A stretch of 64,000 nt of DNA from Candidatus Hodarchaeaceae archaeon. Lineage in GTDB: Archaea > Hadarchaeota > Hadarchaeia > Hadarchaeales > Hadarchaeaceae. The translations under genes were made by a program, and so were the position numbers. Shown here in pieces: positions 24,919 to 37,931 of the stretch (position 1 is the stretch's first letter; each line of letters begins with the position of its first letter). The notes beneath the pieces were generated by a model. That model was not told where the DNA came from, did no database searches, and was given only the letters and a program-made list of their open reading frames with translations. The DNA lies in the NCBI GenBank assembly GCA_030018135.1, contig JASEGJ010000001.1, positions 62,001 through 126,000 of the forward strand. The letters run 5' to 3'.

Positions 24919-25347
24919 TCACGTTAGAAAAACATCCTGAATTCCGTGATGGCGGAGGGCAAGCATCTTTGCGCGCTGGATGTTCCTGCCGCCGCGACCG
25001 ACCGCCAATCCTTTGTCTTTAGCCTCAACTTCTACAAATGCCAACTTCTTGCCCTCGCGCTCCACGATGCTGACCCCACTGATCTTTGCTGGAGCAAGAG
25101 CGTTTTTTATTAACTCTGCTGGATCATCCGAATATTCGACGACCTCAATGCTTTTGCCCAGTACCCGCTTGGCCTTTTGAACCCTGCTTCCTCCCTTGCC
25201 TATCGCCAGCCCTATGTCGCCCTGGTTCACTACAAGGATAAGCTTGCCCTCTTTTTCGAAAACCAAACAATCGCGCACGGTCGCACCAGTTAAGCTCTCA
25301 AACAACGCGATGTAGCGCATTTCATCCGCGCCGAGCTTGAAGCCCAT
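24919..25347 (-). CDS. nusA: NusA-like KH-domain protein
   Basis: 142 residues with two KH domains only (GLAIGKGGSRVQKAKRVLG and GLAVGRGGRNIQRAKMLA), the short archaeal form lacking the bacterial N-terminal and S1 domains. Probably an RNA-binding transcription factor. Located between rpl30e and rps12, its usual place. Confidence 0.95.
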   Translation of the reverse strand: MGFKLGADEMRYIALFESLTGATVRDCLVFEKEGKLILVVNQGDIGLAIGKGGSRVQKAKRVLGKSIEVVEYSDDPAELIKNALAPAKISGVSIVEREGKKLAFVEVEAKDKGLAVGRGGRNIQRAKMLALRHHGIQDVFLT

Positions 25348-29454
<4,107 letters not shown>

Positions 29455-29463
29455 GTCGATCAC

Positions 29464-32400
29464 CTACGCCCTATCCCTCAGCCGCAAACGCGGTGACATG
29501 CACATCGACCGCAACTCGTCGATTAGCAATTTGAACGCATACGACATCTCCACGCCATATATCTCCGAGTCCTCATCGCACACCGGACAATAAACCCGAT
29601 CGCGGCGCTTATCGTGGACCGCAAAGTTACCGCATTTTCCACACACCAAGCCAGTGTACTTATCAGACCCCTCTAGAAGGCGCTCTTTTAACAGCATCGC
29701 TGCGCCGTGTCCGATCAAACAATCGCGCTCCATCTCACCGAAACGCAGGCCGCCCTCACGGGCACGGCCCTCGGTCGGCTGATGCGTCAGGACCTGCATC
29801 GGTCCACGCGAACGAGCATGGAGCTTATCGGCCGCCATGTGATGTAGTTTTTGATAGTAACAAACACCGATAAAAATGTCAACCGTGATCAGCTCACCGG
29901 TTACGCCGCTATACATGACTTCCTTGCCCGTGTGTTTGAAACCGTGTTTTTGTAACATTTCACGCAGCTGCTCTTCATGCGTGCCCTCAAAAGTTGTGCC
30001 ATCTATTCTCCGCCCAGCCATGGCGCCGACCTTGCCAGCTATCATCTCCAGCAACTGTCCAACTGACATGCGCGAAGGTATCGCATGTGGATTTATGATA
30101 AGGTCGGGTACTATCCCGTCCTCGGTAAACGGCATATCCGCTCCATCGAGCACGATGCCTATCACCCCCTTTTGACCGTGCCTAGATGCAAACTTGTCGC
30201 CCACCTCTGGGACGCGCATATCGCGGACGCGGACGCGCGCGAGCTTGTTTCCGTCCACGGTCTCGCTCATGAGCACCATGTCGACAATGCCCTCCTCGCT
30301 CGGCCTAACCCTTATAGAACTTTCACGGCGCCCGTGCTCAACCGCGATGCCGAACTCATCCACCTCTTCGAGGAATCTTGGGGGGCTCGTCCTTCCGATC
30401 AAAACGTCCTCTCCGCGGACCTCGGACTCAACCTCAATTATGCCGTCCTCGCCTAGGTTGCGATACAGGCTTGCATCTGCATAACCCCTGATCTCTTCGC
30501 TAGGGATCTCAAATTTGTCCTCTTGCCCGCCTGGGTAGCGACCTTCCTCCGCCTCGTAAAGCCTGAAGAATGTCGAGCGGCCTAGACCGCGGTCGATCGA
30601 ATTCCTGTTGATTATCAATGCATCCTCCATATTGTAGCCGCCGTACGACATAATCGCAACTACCAAATTTTGTCCAGCTGGCCTACGATCGAATCCTACT
30701 TTATCCATGATCTTTGTCCGGACCAAGGAGGTTTGTGGGTAGTGTAGAAAATGAGCGCGGGTATCGACGCGTTTCTGAAAATTCGTGGACGTCAAGCCAA
30801 GCGCCTGCTTCGCCATGTTGGCACCGTAGGTGTTGCGCGGCGACTGATTATTCTCCGCATACGGAATCAACGCTGCACTTACCCCGAGGATCGCGAGCGG
30901 GTTGAGTTCTAGGTGAGTATGCTCGGGCGTTAAGGTCTTCGGCGAAACTGCGATGTATGAATTTTCTTCCTCCTCTGCGTCGAGGTACTCAATTATCCCG
31001 CCACTAATCAAATCCGACCATGTGAGTTCGCCAGCCTTGACCTTTTCTATATGCTCCGGTGTCAAGAGCGGCTTTCCGCCCGCCACTACGATCAAAGGCC
31101 TGCGAACACGGCCGGAGTCGGTGTTGATCACCACTTCATTTGTGTCCTCCTTATAGGCGATGTTCACCTGCTCATCAATGCTGCCCTTGCGCCGGTACTG
31201 CCTCAGCTCTGCTGCTAATACTTGTCCGTTTTCCGTCACCCCGATCAGACGTCCATTGATGTAAACGCTGACCTTGCCTCGGCGCTCGCTTCCTTTCTGC
31301 ACCTTCATAACGCCTAGCTTGTACAAAATGCGTTCAACCTTCTCCTCGTCCGTACCAGTTGATATCCCCGCAAGCAGGGCGAGATTTTTTACCAACCCGC
31401 AGTTCGGACCTTCTGGGGTCTCACACGGACAAATTTTGCCCCAGTGGGTCGGGTGCAGGTCGCGGGCCTCGAAATGCGGTTGACTGCGGCTTAGCGGCGA
31501 TACCACGCGACGCAGGTGTGATATGGTGGCGATGTAATTCGTGCGGTCCAGCAGTTGACTAACTCCAGTCCGTCCGCCCGGCCAATTGCCAGTAGCCAAT
31601 GCGTGCCTGATCCGCTCCGTGAGTACATCGGCTCGTGCTGCGGTTTTTATATTGGGCTCCCGGCCGCGCGCGTTAGCGCGCTCAAGCTGATACTTGATAT
31701 CGCGGGTTAGGTTGATGAAAGCCAATCTAAACACATTCTCAAGCAAATCGCCGGCCAGCTTCAAGCGCTTGTTGGCATAGTGGTCTTTATCGTCAACACT
31801 GCGCCGCCCCAACGCTAATTCAATTACCCGCTCCGCCATGCGGCCGAGGTAATGGGCCTTGTAAACGCGATCGGCTGGGCGTGAACCGATGTGCGGGAGT
31901 AGATATCTATCCAGAACCTCTTGGGCGCGGTGTAGCCGGTACTCCTTAGTCTGCCCAATCGCAACCCTTCGGCCAATCAGATCAAGCGCCTCTTCCCTCG
32001 ACTTTACCTCTACCGCCTCCTGCAAATTTTCAAAGAGTTCTTTGGCGATTTCAGGGTCGTCTGAAACCGCATCAACTATTTCGCGATCGCTCTCGAGCCC
32101 GAGCGCGCGCATTAACACCACAAATGGTACATGACCCGGCAGGGCGGGGAAGGAGACGCGTAACAGGCCATCCTTCTTGCGCTCAACGATAACCAGTGCT
32201 CGAAACCCGTGATGGGTTGAGAATACCTTTGCCACCTCGGTTGCCGTGCGTTCATCGCGTTCTACCAAAATCAGGTTTGATGCCAAGTCCTCCTGCGTGA
32301 CGATCACGCGCTCAGAGCCGTTGACTATAAAATAGCCGCCAGGGTCGAGCGGATCCTCACCAGCTGCGATCAACTCCTCCTCGCTCATCTTGCTCAACGC

Positions 32401-32775
32401 GCAGAGCTTCGACTTCAACATCACGGGCATCTCGCCGATATTAACATCAGCTGGCTCGCGCTCGTGTCCCTTGACGACGGGAATCATTTCCAAGTAAATT
32501 GGCGCGGAATACGAAAGATTGCGTAGCCTCGCCTCGTTCGGCAATATTTGCGGGCGTGAACCATCCGCCTCTTTGACCCTTGGTTTTTCGAGCCTTATCC
32601 TGCCAAACTTGATGTAAAGCCCTTCTATCTCAAGCTCGATGCCTCCGGCCTCATCGATTATTTGTTGGAGTTTGTGCTCGATGAAATCATTATATGAATC
32701 CAAGTGTTGTCTCACGAGCCCCTTTTCCTTGAAGAAAGCTTCAAGCAGGGGCCATGTATCCCACGTTGCTTGCAA
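29464..32775 (-). CDS. rpoB: RNA polymerase subunit B (Rpo2), unsplit
   Basis: 1103 residues in one piece, unlike the split B'/B'' of some methanogens and haloarchaea. Contains [47 protein letters not shown] and a C-terminal zinc ribbon (CGKCG, CPVC). Starts at TTG with GGGGGGAT 3 nt upstream, overlapping nothing. Uninterrupted over 3.3 kb, useful as a control for sequence quality. Confidence 0.97.
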   Translation of the reverse strand: MQATWDTWPLLEAFFKEKGLVRQHLDSYNDFIEHKLQQIIDEAGGIELEIEGLYIKFGRIRLEKPRVKEADGSRPQILPNEARLRNLSYSAPIYLEMIPVVKGHEREPADVNIGEMPVMLKSKLCALSKMSEEELIAAGEDPLDPGGYFIVNGSERVIVTQEDLASNLILVERDERTATEVAKVFSTHHGFRALVIVERKKDGLLRVSFPALPGHVPFVVLMRALGLESDREIVDAVSDDPEIAKELFENLQEAVEVKSREEALDLIGRRVAIGQTKEYRLHRAQEVLDRYLLPHIGSRPADRVYKAHYLGRMAERVIELALGRRSVDDKDHYANKRLKLAGDLLENVFRLAFINLTRDIKYQLERANARGREPNIKTAARADVLTERIRHALATGNWPGGRTGVSQLLDRTNYIATISHLRRVVSPLSRSQPHFEARDLHPTHWGKICPCETPEGPNCGLVKNLALLAGISTGTDEEKVERILYKLGVMKVQKGSERRGKVSVYINGRLIGVTENGQVLAAELRQYRRKGSIDEQVNIAYKEDTNEVVINTDSGRVRRPLIVVAGGKPLLTPEHIEKVKAGELTWSDLISGGIIEYLDAEEEENSYIAVSPKTLTPEHTHLELNPLAILGVSAALIPYAENNQSPRNTYGANMAKQALGLTSTNFQKRVDTRAHFLHYPQTSLVRTKIMDKVGFDRRPAGQNLVVAIMSYGGYNMEDALIINRNSIDRGLGRSTFFRLYEAEEGRYPGGQEDKFEIPSEEIRGYADASLYRNLGEDGIIEVESEVRGEDVLIGRTSPPRFLEEVDEFGIAVEHGRRESSIRVRPSEEGIVDMVLMSETVDGNKLARVRVRDMRVPEVGDKFASRHGQKGVIGIVLDGADMPFTEDGIVPDLIINPHAIPSRMSVGQLLEMIAGKVGAMAGRRIDGTTFEGTHEEQLREMLQKHGFKHTGKEVMYSGVTGELITVDIFIGVCYYQKLHHMAADKLHARSRGPMQVLTHQPTEGRAREGGLRFGEMERDCLIGHGAAMLLKERLLEGSDKYTGLVCGKCGNFAVHDKRRDRVYCPVCDEDSEIYGVEMSYAFKLLIDELRSMCMSPRLRLRDRA

Positions 32776-32785
32776 TTTATCCCCC

Positions 32786-33025
32786 CTACCCTTCCGTTAC
32801 GTATCTGTAAATTATGGCCTTTCCGGCGGTTAAGCTATCGCGCGTGATTTTAACGATATCCCCTAGCTTGGCTCCGATGGCCTTAGCTACCGGATCTGAT
32901 GCCTTGACCAATGGAAGTTGATGGGGCGAGACCCTAAACTTTTCGAGGATCTCACGCGCTTTCTCGGGCGGCATCACTTCATGTTTCGGCACGAGCACAT
33001 GCCTTCTTACGTCGAACTCTACCAT
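32786..33025 (-). CDS. rpoH: RNA polymerase subunit H (Rpo5)
   Basis: 79 residues, the archaeal equivalent of the C-terminal domain of eukaryotic RPB5: [19 protein letters not shown] and [20 protein letters not shown]. First protein gene of the RNA polymerase operon, 37 nt after the 3' end of tRNA-Lys on the same strand. Confidence 0.96.
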   Translation of the reverse strand: MVEFDVRRHVLVPKHEVMPPEKAREILEKFRVSPHQLPLVKASDPVAKAIGAKLGDIVKITRDSLTAGKAIIYRYVTEG

Positions 33026-33062
33026 CCCGCTCCCCCAATAGTGACAACCACGTCCTCCGCAA

Positions 33063-33137
33063 CGGGCCCGGAGGGATTCGAACCCTCGACTCCCGGCTTA
33101 AAAGGCCGGTGCGCTAGCCAGACTGCGCCACGGGCCC
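33063..33137 (-). tRNA. tRNA-Lys (UUU), no intron
   Basis: 75 nt: acceptor GGGCCCG/CGGGCCC, anticodon stem CCGGC/GCCGG, loop CTTTTAA, T arm GAGGG TTCGAAT CCCTC, discriminator G. CCA not encoded. With tRNA-Asp it lies directly upstream of rpoH on the same strand. Confidence 0.95.
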
Positions 33138-33238
33138 CACATAGGTAGGAAATGGCTGAAAACTTTTTGTATTTATTTTTTTCGTCATTTTAAATTCATC
33201 ACCCCCTGATTTAAGGCTTTCGAGTTTTAAAAAGGAGG

Positions 33239-33339
33239 CGCCCCGGGCGGGATTTGAACCCGCGTCGCCGGCTCGACAGGCCGACATGATTGGCCTTCGG
33301 GCTCAAAGCTCGAATTAGACCCGACTACACTACCGGGGC
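33239..33339 (-). tRNA. tRNA-Asp (GUC) with D-loop intron
   Basis: Exons 33339-33316 and 33289-33239 join to a 75-nt tRNA: acceptor GCCCCGG/CCGGGGC, loop CTGTCGA (anticodon GUC), T arm GCGGG TTCAAAT CCCGC, discriminator G. Without removing the 26 nt between them the D arm cannot form. The joined D arm GTGTAGTCGGGTCTATCATG has the archaeal tRNA-Asp pattern. A T5 run follows the 3' end. Confidence 0.93.
33290..33315 (-). other. 26-nt intron of tRNA-Asp, after base 21
   Basis: BHB: central helix GGTC (exon 1) with GGCC (intron); bulges TAA and AAT, each cut after the second base; inner stem TTCGAGC/GCCCGAA with one A-C mismatch and a TTTGA loop. Non-canonical position, between the D-loop A21 and base 22. 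Confidence 0.88.
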
Positions 33340-33399
33340 ACCGAGTTATTTCTCACCACGGTAGTTATCTGTTTTCCCCCTTTAACTTGACGGCTTCGG

Positions 33400-34083
33400 T
33401 CACCCAAAAACCTTTAGAATATTCGGGTCGGTAAGGTCCTCGAACAGGTGGTCGGGCTTGTGTTTCATCAATTCCTCCTTTGAGTGAAAGCCCGTCGCCA
33501 CCGCGATGGTCATGGCATCATGGGGCTTGCCGCACTCGATATCGTGAGTTGAATCTCCCACTATCACCAAATCCTTCGCTAGAAACTCCCTGCCGAATCT
33601 ATATTTTGCCTCCGCCATCGCTTTTCCCACCAGCTCGGCCCTGTCCTTCGCCCCTGAGCCATAGACAAATAAATCAAAATATCCCTCAAGCCCACTTCCC
33701 CTCAAGATGCCCTGCGTTATCCCCTCCGTATTCCCCGTCAATACGCCCAAGCGATGGCCTCTCTTCTTGAGGTTTGCCAGCAGCTCCCTCACGCCCGGCA
33801 GAACCTTCACTTTCCCCTCTGCGGCGGATTCTTGGAAAAAGGCCTCCAATTTCCTTACGGCGTCTGCCAATTTCCGTTTTACCTCCTTTTTGGGAATCCC
33901 TTTGAGCCCCGCTATTTCCTCAATTATGTTTGGGGTTATCTTTCCCCAAAATTCTATGTCGGTCAGCTTGGCGTTTACGCCGAATACCTCCCCGAACATC
34001 CTTTCGTATGCAACTTCATGGTGAGGTAGCGCATCCACCAGGGTTTGATCCACATCGAACAGGATCAGCTTCATCAAATCCAC
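33400..34083 (-). CDS. HAD-family phosphatase, phosphoglycolate phosphatase-like
   Basis: 227 residues. Motif I LFDVDQTLVD, motif II VLTGNTEG, motif III Lys region and motif IV IVGDSTHDIECG are all present, with an alpha-helical C1 cap between. Hydrolyses a small phosphomonoester, substrate not evident. GTG at 34083 or ATG at 34074 could be the start; the family favours the ATG (MKLILFDVDQTL). Downstream of 5S rRNA on the same strand. Confidence 0.88.
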   Translation of the reverse strand: MDLMKLILFDVDQTLVDALPHHEVAYERMFGEVFGVNAKLTDIEFWGKITPNIIEEIAGLKGIPKKEVKRKLADAVRKLEAFFQESAAEGKVKVLPGVRELLANLKKRGHRLGVLTGNTEGITQGILRGSGLEGYFDLFVYGSGAKDRAELVGKAMAEAKYRFGREFLAKDLVIVGDSTHDIECGKPHDAMTIAVATGFHSKEELMKHKPDHLFEDLTDPNILKVFG

Positions 34084-34138
34084 ATAACCCTACGCCCCGG
34101 TTAATAAGGCCTTTGAACTTTGAGCTTGAGCGAAAAGT

Positions 34139-34263
34139 GGGCTGGCAGCGTCCTAGGGCTCCCGCACCCTCTCGGAGTGCAGTACTGCCTAGATCGCTGG
34201 CGGGCTTATCTTCGGCGTTCGGAATGAGAGCCGGAGTTTCCCCGTCGCTATGGCCGCCAACCC
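34139..34263 (-). rRNA. 5S ribosomal RNA, stand-alone
   Basis: 125 nt. The ends pair (GGGTTGGC with GCCAGCCC), and the internal sequence carries the conserved archaeal 5S stretches GGGGAAACTCCGG, CATTCCGAAC, GATAAGCCCGCCAGCGAT and AGTACTGC. A TATA box lies 25 nt upstream. No 16S or 23S gene is within the window, so the 5S gene is transcribed separately. Ends may be off by one or two bases. Confidence 0.92.
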
Positions 34264-34282
34264 ATCAAAATTTGGCCCTTAT

Positions 34283-34293
34283 GCTTATAAAAG
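34283..34293 (-). promoter_or_regulatory. TATA box of the 5S rRNA gene
   Basis: CTTTTATAAGC on the minus strand, centred about 25 nt before the predicted 5' end of 5S rRNA at 34263, the spacing expected for TBP/TFB-dependent initiation. Confidence 0.7.
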
Positions 34294-34387
34294 GATGAGT
34301 AATCCGCAAACGACAATTTTGCAAAATACCCTGTTCGCTGCCGATCCTTGTTGGAACAAAAAGCTTGTGATGGTCCCGCGGGCCGGA

Positions 34388-34407
34388 TTTTCAGTGGCTC
34401 TGCCACG
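34388..34407 (-). other. tRNA-Tyr intron C (20 nt, T loop)
   Basis: Perfect BHB: outer T stem GCCGG/CCGGC, central helix TTCA/TGAA, bulges AAC and AAT, inner stem GTGGC/GCCAC with AGA loop. Removal yields the standard T loop TTCAAAT. Confidence 0.92.
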
Positions 34408-34429
34408 TTTGAACCGGCGACATGTCGGT

Positions 34430-34444
34430 ACCTATCTTTTGGGT
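34430..34444 (-). other. tRNA-Tyr intron B (15 nt, canonical 37/38 site)
   Basis: Forms only after intron A is gone: central helix CTGT (bases 32-35) with ATAG, bulges AGA and GTA cut after their second base, closed by an 8-nt loop with no inner stem (bulge-helix-loop). One of the shortest archaeal tRNA introns I could expect. Confidence 0.85.
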
Positions 34445-34446
34445 CT

Positions 34447-34465
34447 TTGGCCCGCCTCACGGCGA
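34447..34465 (-). other. tRNA-Tyr intron A (19 nt, after base 35)
   Basis: BHB: inner stem CGCC/GGCG with GTGA loop; central helix GGCT/GGCC; bulges GTT and AAA; outer helix GGTC/GACC. The outer helix uses three bases that belong to intron B, so intron A must leave first. Its removal brings A36 and G37 next to GT, completing the GUA anticodon. Confidence 0.85.
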
Positions 34466-34539
34466 ACAGCCGACCACTCTAACCAGGCTGAGTTACCGCG
34501 GGGACCGAGTAAAGTTAGGATTTTCAAATTCTTAAACCT

Positions 34540-35646
34540 TCAGAAAAAATCATGTAACCTTCGAATCGCATCGAGCTTTTCCCTTCGCTCGAGCTTAGCG
34601 CCATCGAGCGCTCTCTCTAAAATTTCGGTGGTTCGCTGATACGTCGCCTTGTCGACGGGATAGGGCACGCCGTCCTTGCCCCCGTGCGCGAAGCTAAAAC
34701 GAATGGGATCCCGCCAAGAGGGCGGCTTGCCGTAAATCAGGTCCGAAACCAAGGCCAAGGCCCTTATCGTCTTCGGCCCTATTCCCTGGATGGCGACCAG
34801 TTCCTCGTAATTTGAAGGCTGTAGCTCATAAGCACGCTGCAGCGCGGCCATTGTCCGCTCGGTCAACTCTGTAATTCCGTGCTGAGTTGGCATGATGAGG
34901 GTTAGAACTTGAGGCGAGCGCGCTAGGTATTCATCGAGCGACCGCTGTTCTGCCTCTCGAACGTAAACTACTACCCGCCTCGGATCGTCGCGCACGAGAT
35001 CTAAACTGGCCTTTCTCGTTTCCTCGCTCTCATGCGCAGTCATATCAAGCACGAGGTCTTCTCTACGATCTCCAGCGATGCCCGAGTGCGGCTCCTCGAC
35101 GAAGCTGCGGACGCCCTCGGAGAGCCAGTGATAGCGCCTCGCCAGCCTATCGTGCATACCCTGTTGCACGACCGCCCAGTCGCCGTCCTCGCTGAGCACG
35201 AAGCAGTGATGGTAGAGCTGGTAGCCGTCCTGCACGCATGCGTTGTCCACCTTGGCCGCCATCCGGCTAGCGTATTTTAGTCTCTCAATCTTTTGAGAGG
35301 ATATGGAAAAGACATCGCCGAGCTTCTCTATCTCGCTGGGGGTTCGCCTCGAGACCCTACCCTTCCCCCCGCACACCGCGATGCCCAGCTCATCCGGCCT
35401 TATCGCCTCCTTCAGCGCGCCCATTGTAACGGTGCTCAGTCCCGATGAATGCCAATCATATCCTAACACACAACCAAATGCTTGAAGGAAAAAAGGGTCG
35501 CCCAACCTCCGGAGGAACTCTTGCTTACCGTACTCGTGGACGATAATTTTACTTGTAGCTCCAGCTAGCCTTCTCATTCGGCTGAAAAGCCACGGGGGGC
35601 ACCTGCCACCATGCAACGGCAGCTCAGCGATGCCGGTCCTTTTCAT
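34540..35646 (-). CDS. DUF763 family protein
   Basis: 368 residues. Starts MKRTGIAELPLHGGRCPPWL, with the conserved VIHEYG-like strand, CVLGYDWHSSGLSTVTMGAL, and DGYQLYHHCFVLSEDGDWAV. A helix-hairpin-helix-like EELVAIQGIGPKTIRALA lies near residues 285-300, suggesting nucleic-acid binding. Members occur in archaea and some bacteria; no function is established. Upstream of the tRNA-Tyr gene on the same strand. Confidence 0.85.
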   Translation of the reverse strand: MKRTGIAELPLHGGRCPPWLFSRMRRLAGATSKIIVHEYGKQEFLRRLGDPFFLQAFGCVLGYDWHSSGLSTVTMGALKEAIRPDELGIAVCGGKGRVSRRTPSEIEKLGDVFSISSQKIERLKYASRMAAKVDNACVQDGYQLYHHCFVLSEDGDWAVVQQGMHDRLARRYHWLSEGVRSFVEEPHSGIAGDRREDLVLDMTAHESEETRKASLDLVRDDPRRVVVYVREAEQRSLDEYLARSPQVLTLIMPTQHGITELTERTMAALQRAYELQPSNYEELVAIQGIGPKTIRALALVSDLIYGKPPSWRDPIRFSFAHGGKDGVPYPVDKATYQRTTEILERALDGAKLERREKLDAIRRLHDFF

Positions 35647-35707
35647 CGTAATCGGTTAAATTTTGATTTTTTGAAGGTAAAAGTATCGCACTCAATCGGA
35701 AAGTCAA

Positions 35708-35780
35708 ATGTCTTACGTAAGACATCCTAACCCGCTTAGAACGCACCTGATGTAAAACAAGATGTCTGAGTTAGGACATC
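35708..35780. promoter_or_regulatory. Palindromic elements upstream of DUF763
   Basis: A perfect 18-bp palindrome, ATGTCTTACGTAAGACAT, lies at 35708-35725. About 35 bases later (35761-35780) an inverted repeat GATGTC/GACATC with an 8-nt spacer follows. Flanking bases also mirror each other (CATCCTAAC beside the first, GTTAGGACATC in the second). This looks like a paired operator for a dimeric regulator in the 211-nt gap between the small winged-helix gene and DUF763. No known consensus is recognised. Confidence 0.5.
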
Positions 35781-35857
35781 GTGGCCACGATTTGGGAACC
35801 TACCCCAAAGTAACCCGGCCGAAGAATTTGGCCGAAATGCGGATTTGCCGCCGTCAG

Positions 35858-36073
35858 TCATTTCGTCAGGTAGTAGCCCGCTGCCTTCTGCCGCGCGACC
35901 CTCTTTGCAAAGCCCTTCGCCACGAGCTCCATCAAGGCGTTGTTAGTCATGCCCTTCGGCAGGCCGCTTGCGCGCATGACATCGTCCGCCGTCTTGAGCG
36001 CGTCCGGGCTGGTCGAGCCGAGCTTCTTCAACGCATCGTACACCTTCTTGCCAGCAGGCGTCAGGTCCGCCAT
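35858..36073 (-). CDS. Small winged-helix DNA-binding-like protein
   Basis: 71 residues from the ATG at 36073, which follows GGGTGA by 5 nt (an ATG at 36082 is in frame). MADLTPAGKKVYDALKKLG, DDVMRASGLPKGMTNNAL and a final GYYLTK strand give a helix-turn-helix plus wing pattern. Basic protein, perhaps a local regulator or chromatin protein. Its possible link to the palindromes downstream is only positional. Confidence 0.65.
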   Translation of the reverse strand: MADLTPAGKKVYDALKKLGSTSPDALKTADDVMRASGLPKGMTNNALMELVAKGFAKRVARQKAAGYYLTK

Positions 36074-36103
36074 TCTTTTCACCCAATTTTCGCTCCTTTT
36101 TTG

Positions 36104-36973
36104 TCAGCGCTTGGGTTTAAAACCCTTACCTACTCGAATCTCCAAGCTCATATCCATGGCTGGCGCCCTAAACGTCATGTAGCTGGAGGATAATATGTCC
36201 ACGCCTGTCGCTGCATACTTTGCCACGTTCGCTAAATCAAGCTCGCCGGAGGCCTCGAGCAGCACGCGCTCGCGCAACCCTCGCTCGATCAACAGCCGCA
36301 CCGCGCGCTTTATCTCGGCTGGTGTCATGTTGTCGAACATTAAGATGTCTGCTCCTGCCTCCGCTGCCTTGGGTGCATCCCCTGGCTTTCTCACCTCGAT
36401 TTCAACCTTCTTCGAAAAGCTAGCACTGCGCGCCCGGCGGATGGCCTCGGCAACTCCGCCGGCGAGCTTGACATGGTTGTCCTTGATCAACACACAGTCG
36501 TCCAACCTGAATCTGTGGGTATCGCCGCCGCCGAGCCTCACCGCACGTTTGTCGAAGTAGCTGAGCAACGGCATGACCTTGCGGGTCGCGGCGAGTATGA
36601 TGTCCGGCTTGACCCGGCGAGCCTTTTCGAGCATTTCGCTGGTCGAGGTCGCCACCCCGCTCATTCGCATCAGTAAGTTCAACGCCGTTCGCTCGGCAAC
36701 CAAGATGGATCGGGCTGGGCCCTCCAACTTCATCACGACATCACCGGGTTTGATTGGTTTTCCATCGGATTCCATGGCCTTTATGAGCACGCCGACCTCC
36801 TCGAAAGCTAGGGCCGCCTCAACCACGCCTGCGAGTATCCCATGTTGCTTCGCAACAATTTCAGCGGTGACCACCGCTTCAGGCGGCACGACGGTTTCGG
36901 TGGTTATGTCCCCGAAGCCTATATCCTCGGCCAACATCTTCCTAATTTTCATCTTCGCGAGTACATTAGTCAC
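36104..36973 (-). CDS. nadC: Quinolinate phosphoribosyltransferase
   Basis: 289 residues. Converts quinolinate and PRPP to nicotinate mononucleotide. AEDIGFGDITTE, ERTALNLLMRMSGVATST, GGGDTHRFRLDD and DILMFDNMTPAEI are signature blocks. The start is GTG at 36973, overlapping the nadA stop, with GGGAGGG upstream; the frame is open for 28 more codons that have no family match. Co-translated with nadA. Confidence 0.95.
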   Translation of the reverse strand: MTNVLAKMKIRKMLAEDIGFGDITTETVVPPEAVVTAEIVAKQHGILAGVVEAALAFEEVGVLIKAMESDGKPIKPGDVVMKLEGPARSILVAERTALNLLMRMSGVATSTSEMLEKARRVKPDIILAATRKVMPLLSYFDKRAVRLGGGDTHRFRLDDCVLIKDNHVKLAGGVAEAIRRARSASFSKKVEIEVRKPGDAPKAAEAGADILMFDNMTPAEIKRAVRLLIERGLRERVLLEASGELDLANVAKYAATGVDILSSSYMTFRAPAMDMSLEIRVGKGFKPKR

Positions 36974-37898
36974 GCGTTGCCCTCCCGGATAACTCAAGCA
37001 TGCGCTCGATCGCCCCACGGGCGCGATCTGCCAATTTTGGTGGCACGTGCACCTCATTTTTCCTATCTCTAAGGGCTAGGTAAACCTTTTGCAGGGTATG
37101 CTTTTTCATCTGCTCGCAAATCGCGGAGTTGAGCGCGGGCATGAACTCCTTGTCCGGATTTTCGCGCCTTAGCCGCTCGAGCATCCCAACCTCAGTTCCG
37201 ATGATAAATCGCTTGGCTGGCGACGCCCTCGCGCGAAGGAGCATTTGGCTAGTACTGCAGATATGCGTGGCGAGCTGCTGAACCTCGGGGTCGCATTCGG
37301 GGTGGACAATTACCTCGCCGTCAGGATATTTTTCCTTCAGCAGGGCGATGTCGGCGGGCGTGAACATCTTGTGTACGTAGCAATGGCCATTTTCCGGGAT
37401 CGGCACGATCGTCTTGTCCGTGCGACGCTGGGTGAACCAAGCTAGATTGCGATCCGGCCCGAACAAAATTTTTTCCTCGTCGAGCCCATCCACCACCTGC
37501 GGTGCGTTTGCGGAGGTGCAAGCAATATCCGCCTCCGCCTTTGCCTCGGCGAGGGTATTCACATACAACACCACGGCCGCCTGTGGATGTTTTTTCCTTG
37601 CCTCCCGTACCGCACTTGCCGGAAGCTGCGCCGCCATCGGGCACCTCGCCCTTGGATCTGGAATTAATACTGTTTTATCTGGGTTCAGCAGAGCCGCCGT
37701 CTCGGCCATAAAATTCACGCCGCAAAGCAGGATCAAGTCGGCATCCACCTTCGCCGAATACCTCGCCAGGTCCAACGAGTCCCCTATGTAATCCGCGATG
37801 AGTTGAATCTCGGGGCGTTGATAGTTGTGCGCAAGGATGGCCGCACCCCTCCTCTCCTTCAGCTCCGCTATCCTGCGGTTCAACTCTGCGATGTCCAT
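36966..37898 (-). CDS. nadA: Quinolinate synthase
   Basis: 310 residues. Condenses iminoaspartate with dihydroxyacetone phosphate, using a 4Fe-4S cluster. AILAHNYQRPEIQLIADYIG, LCGVNFMAETAALLNPDK (cluster Cys), IACTSANAPQVV and HPECDPEVQQLA (second Cys) are visible, plus a third Cys in NSAICEQMKKHTL. Iminoaspartate would come from nadX upstream. Confidence 0.96.
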   Translation of the reverse strand: MDIAELNRRIAELKERRGAAILAHNYQRPEIQLIADYIGDSLDLARYSAKVDADLILLCGVNFMAETAALLNPDKTVLIPDPRARCPMAAQLPASAVREARKKHPQAAVVLYVNTLAEAKAEADIACTSANAPQVVDGLDEEKILFGPDRNLAWFTQRRTDKTIVPIPENGHCYVHKMFTPADIALLKEKYPDGEVIVHPECDPEVQQLATHICSTSQMLLRARASPAKRFIIGTEVGMLERLRRENPDKEFMPALNSAICEQMKKHTLQKVYLALRDRKNEVHVPPKLADRARGAIERMLELSGRATRD

Positions 37899-37931
37899 CT
37901 AAATCCCCAGCAACAGCTTTCGGCGGGCAAA

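Larger units (their letters stand above)
34371..34502 (-). tRNA. tRNA-Tyr (GUA) with three introns, CCA encoded
   Basis: Exons: 34502-34466, 34446-34445 (two bases, AG), 34429-34408 and 34387-34374, then CCA 34373-34371. Joined, they give a 75-nt tRNA with the C1-G72 pair and A73 typical of tRNA-Tyr, anticodon stem GTCGG/CCGAC, loop CTGTAGA (GUA) and T arm GCCGG TTCAAAT CCGGC. Read without removing the introns the anticodon would wrongly look like GTT. A T5 run follows. The three introns are listed separately. Confidence 0.92.

Noticed and set aside
34371-34502. tRNA with anticodon GTT (Asn)
   Set aside because: GTT appears only if intron A is kept. The C1-G72 pair, A73 and the spliced loop CTGTAGA all indicate Tyr.
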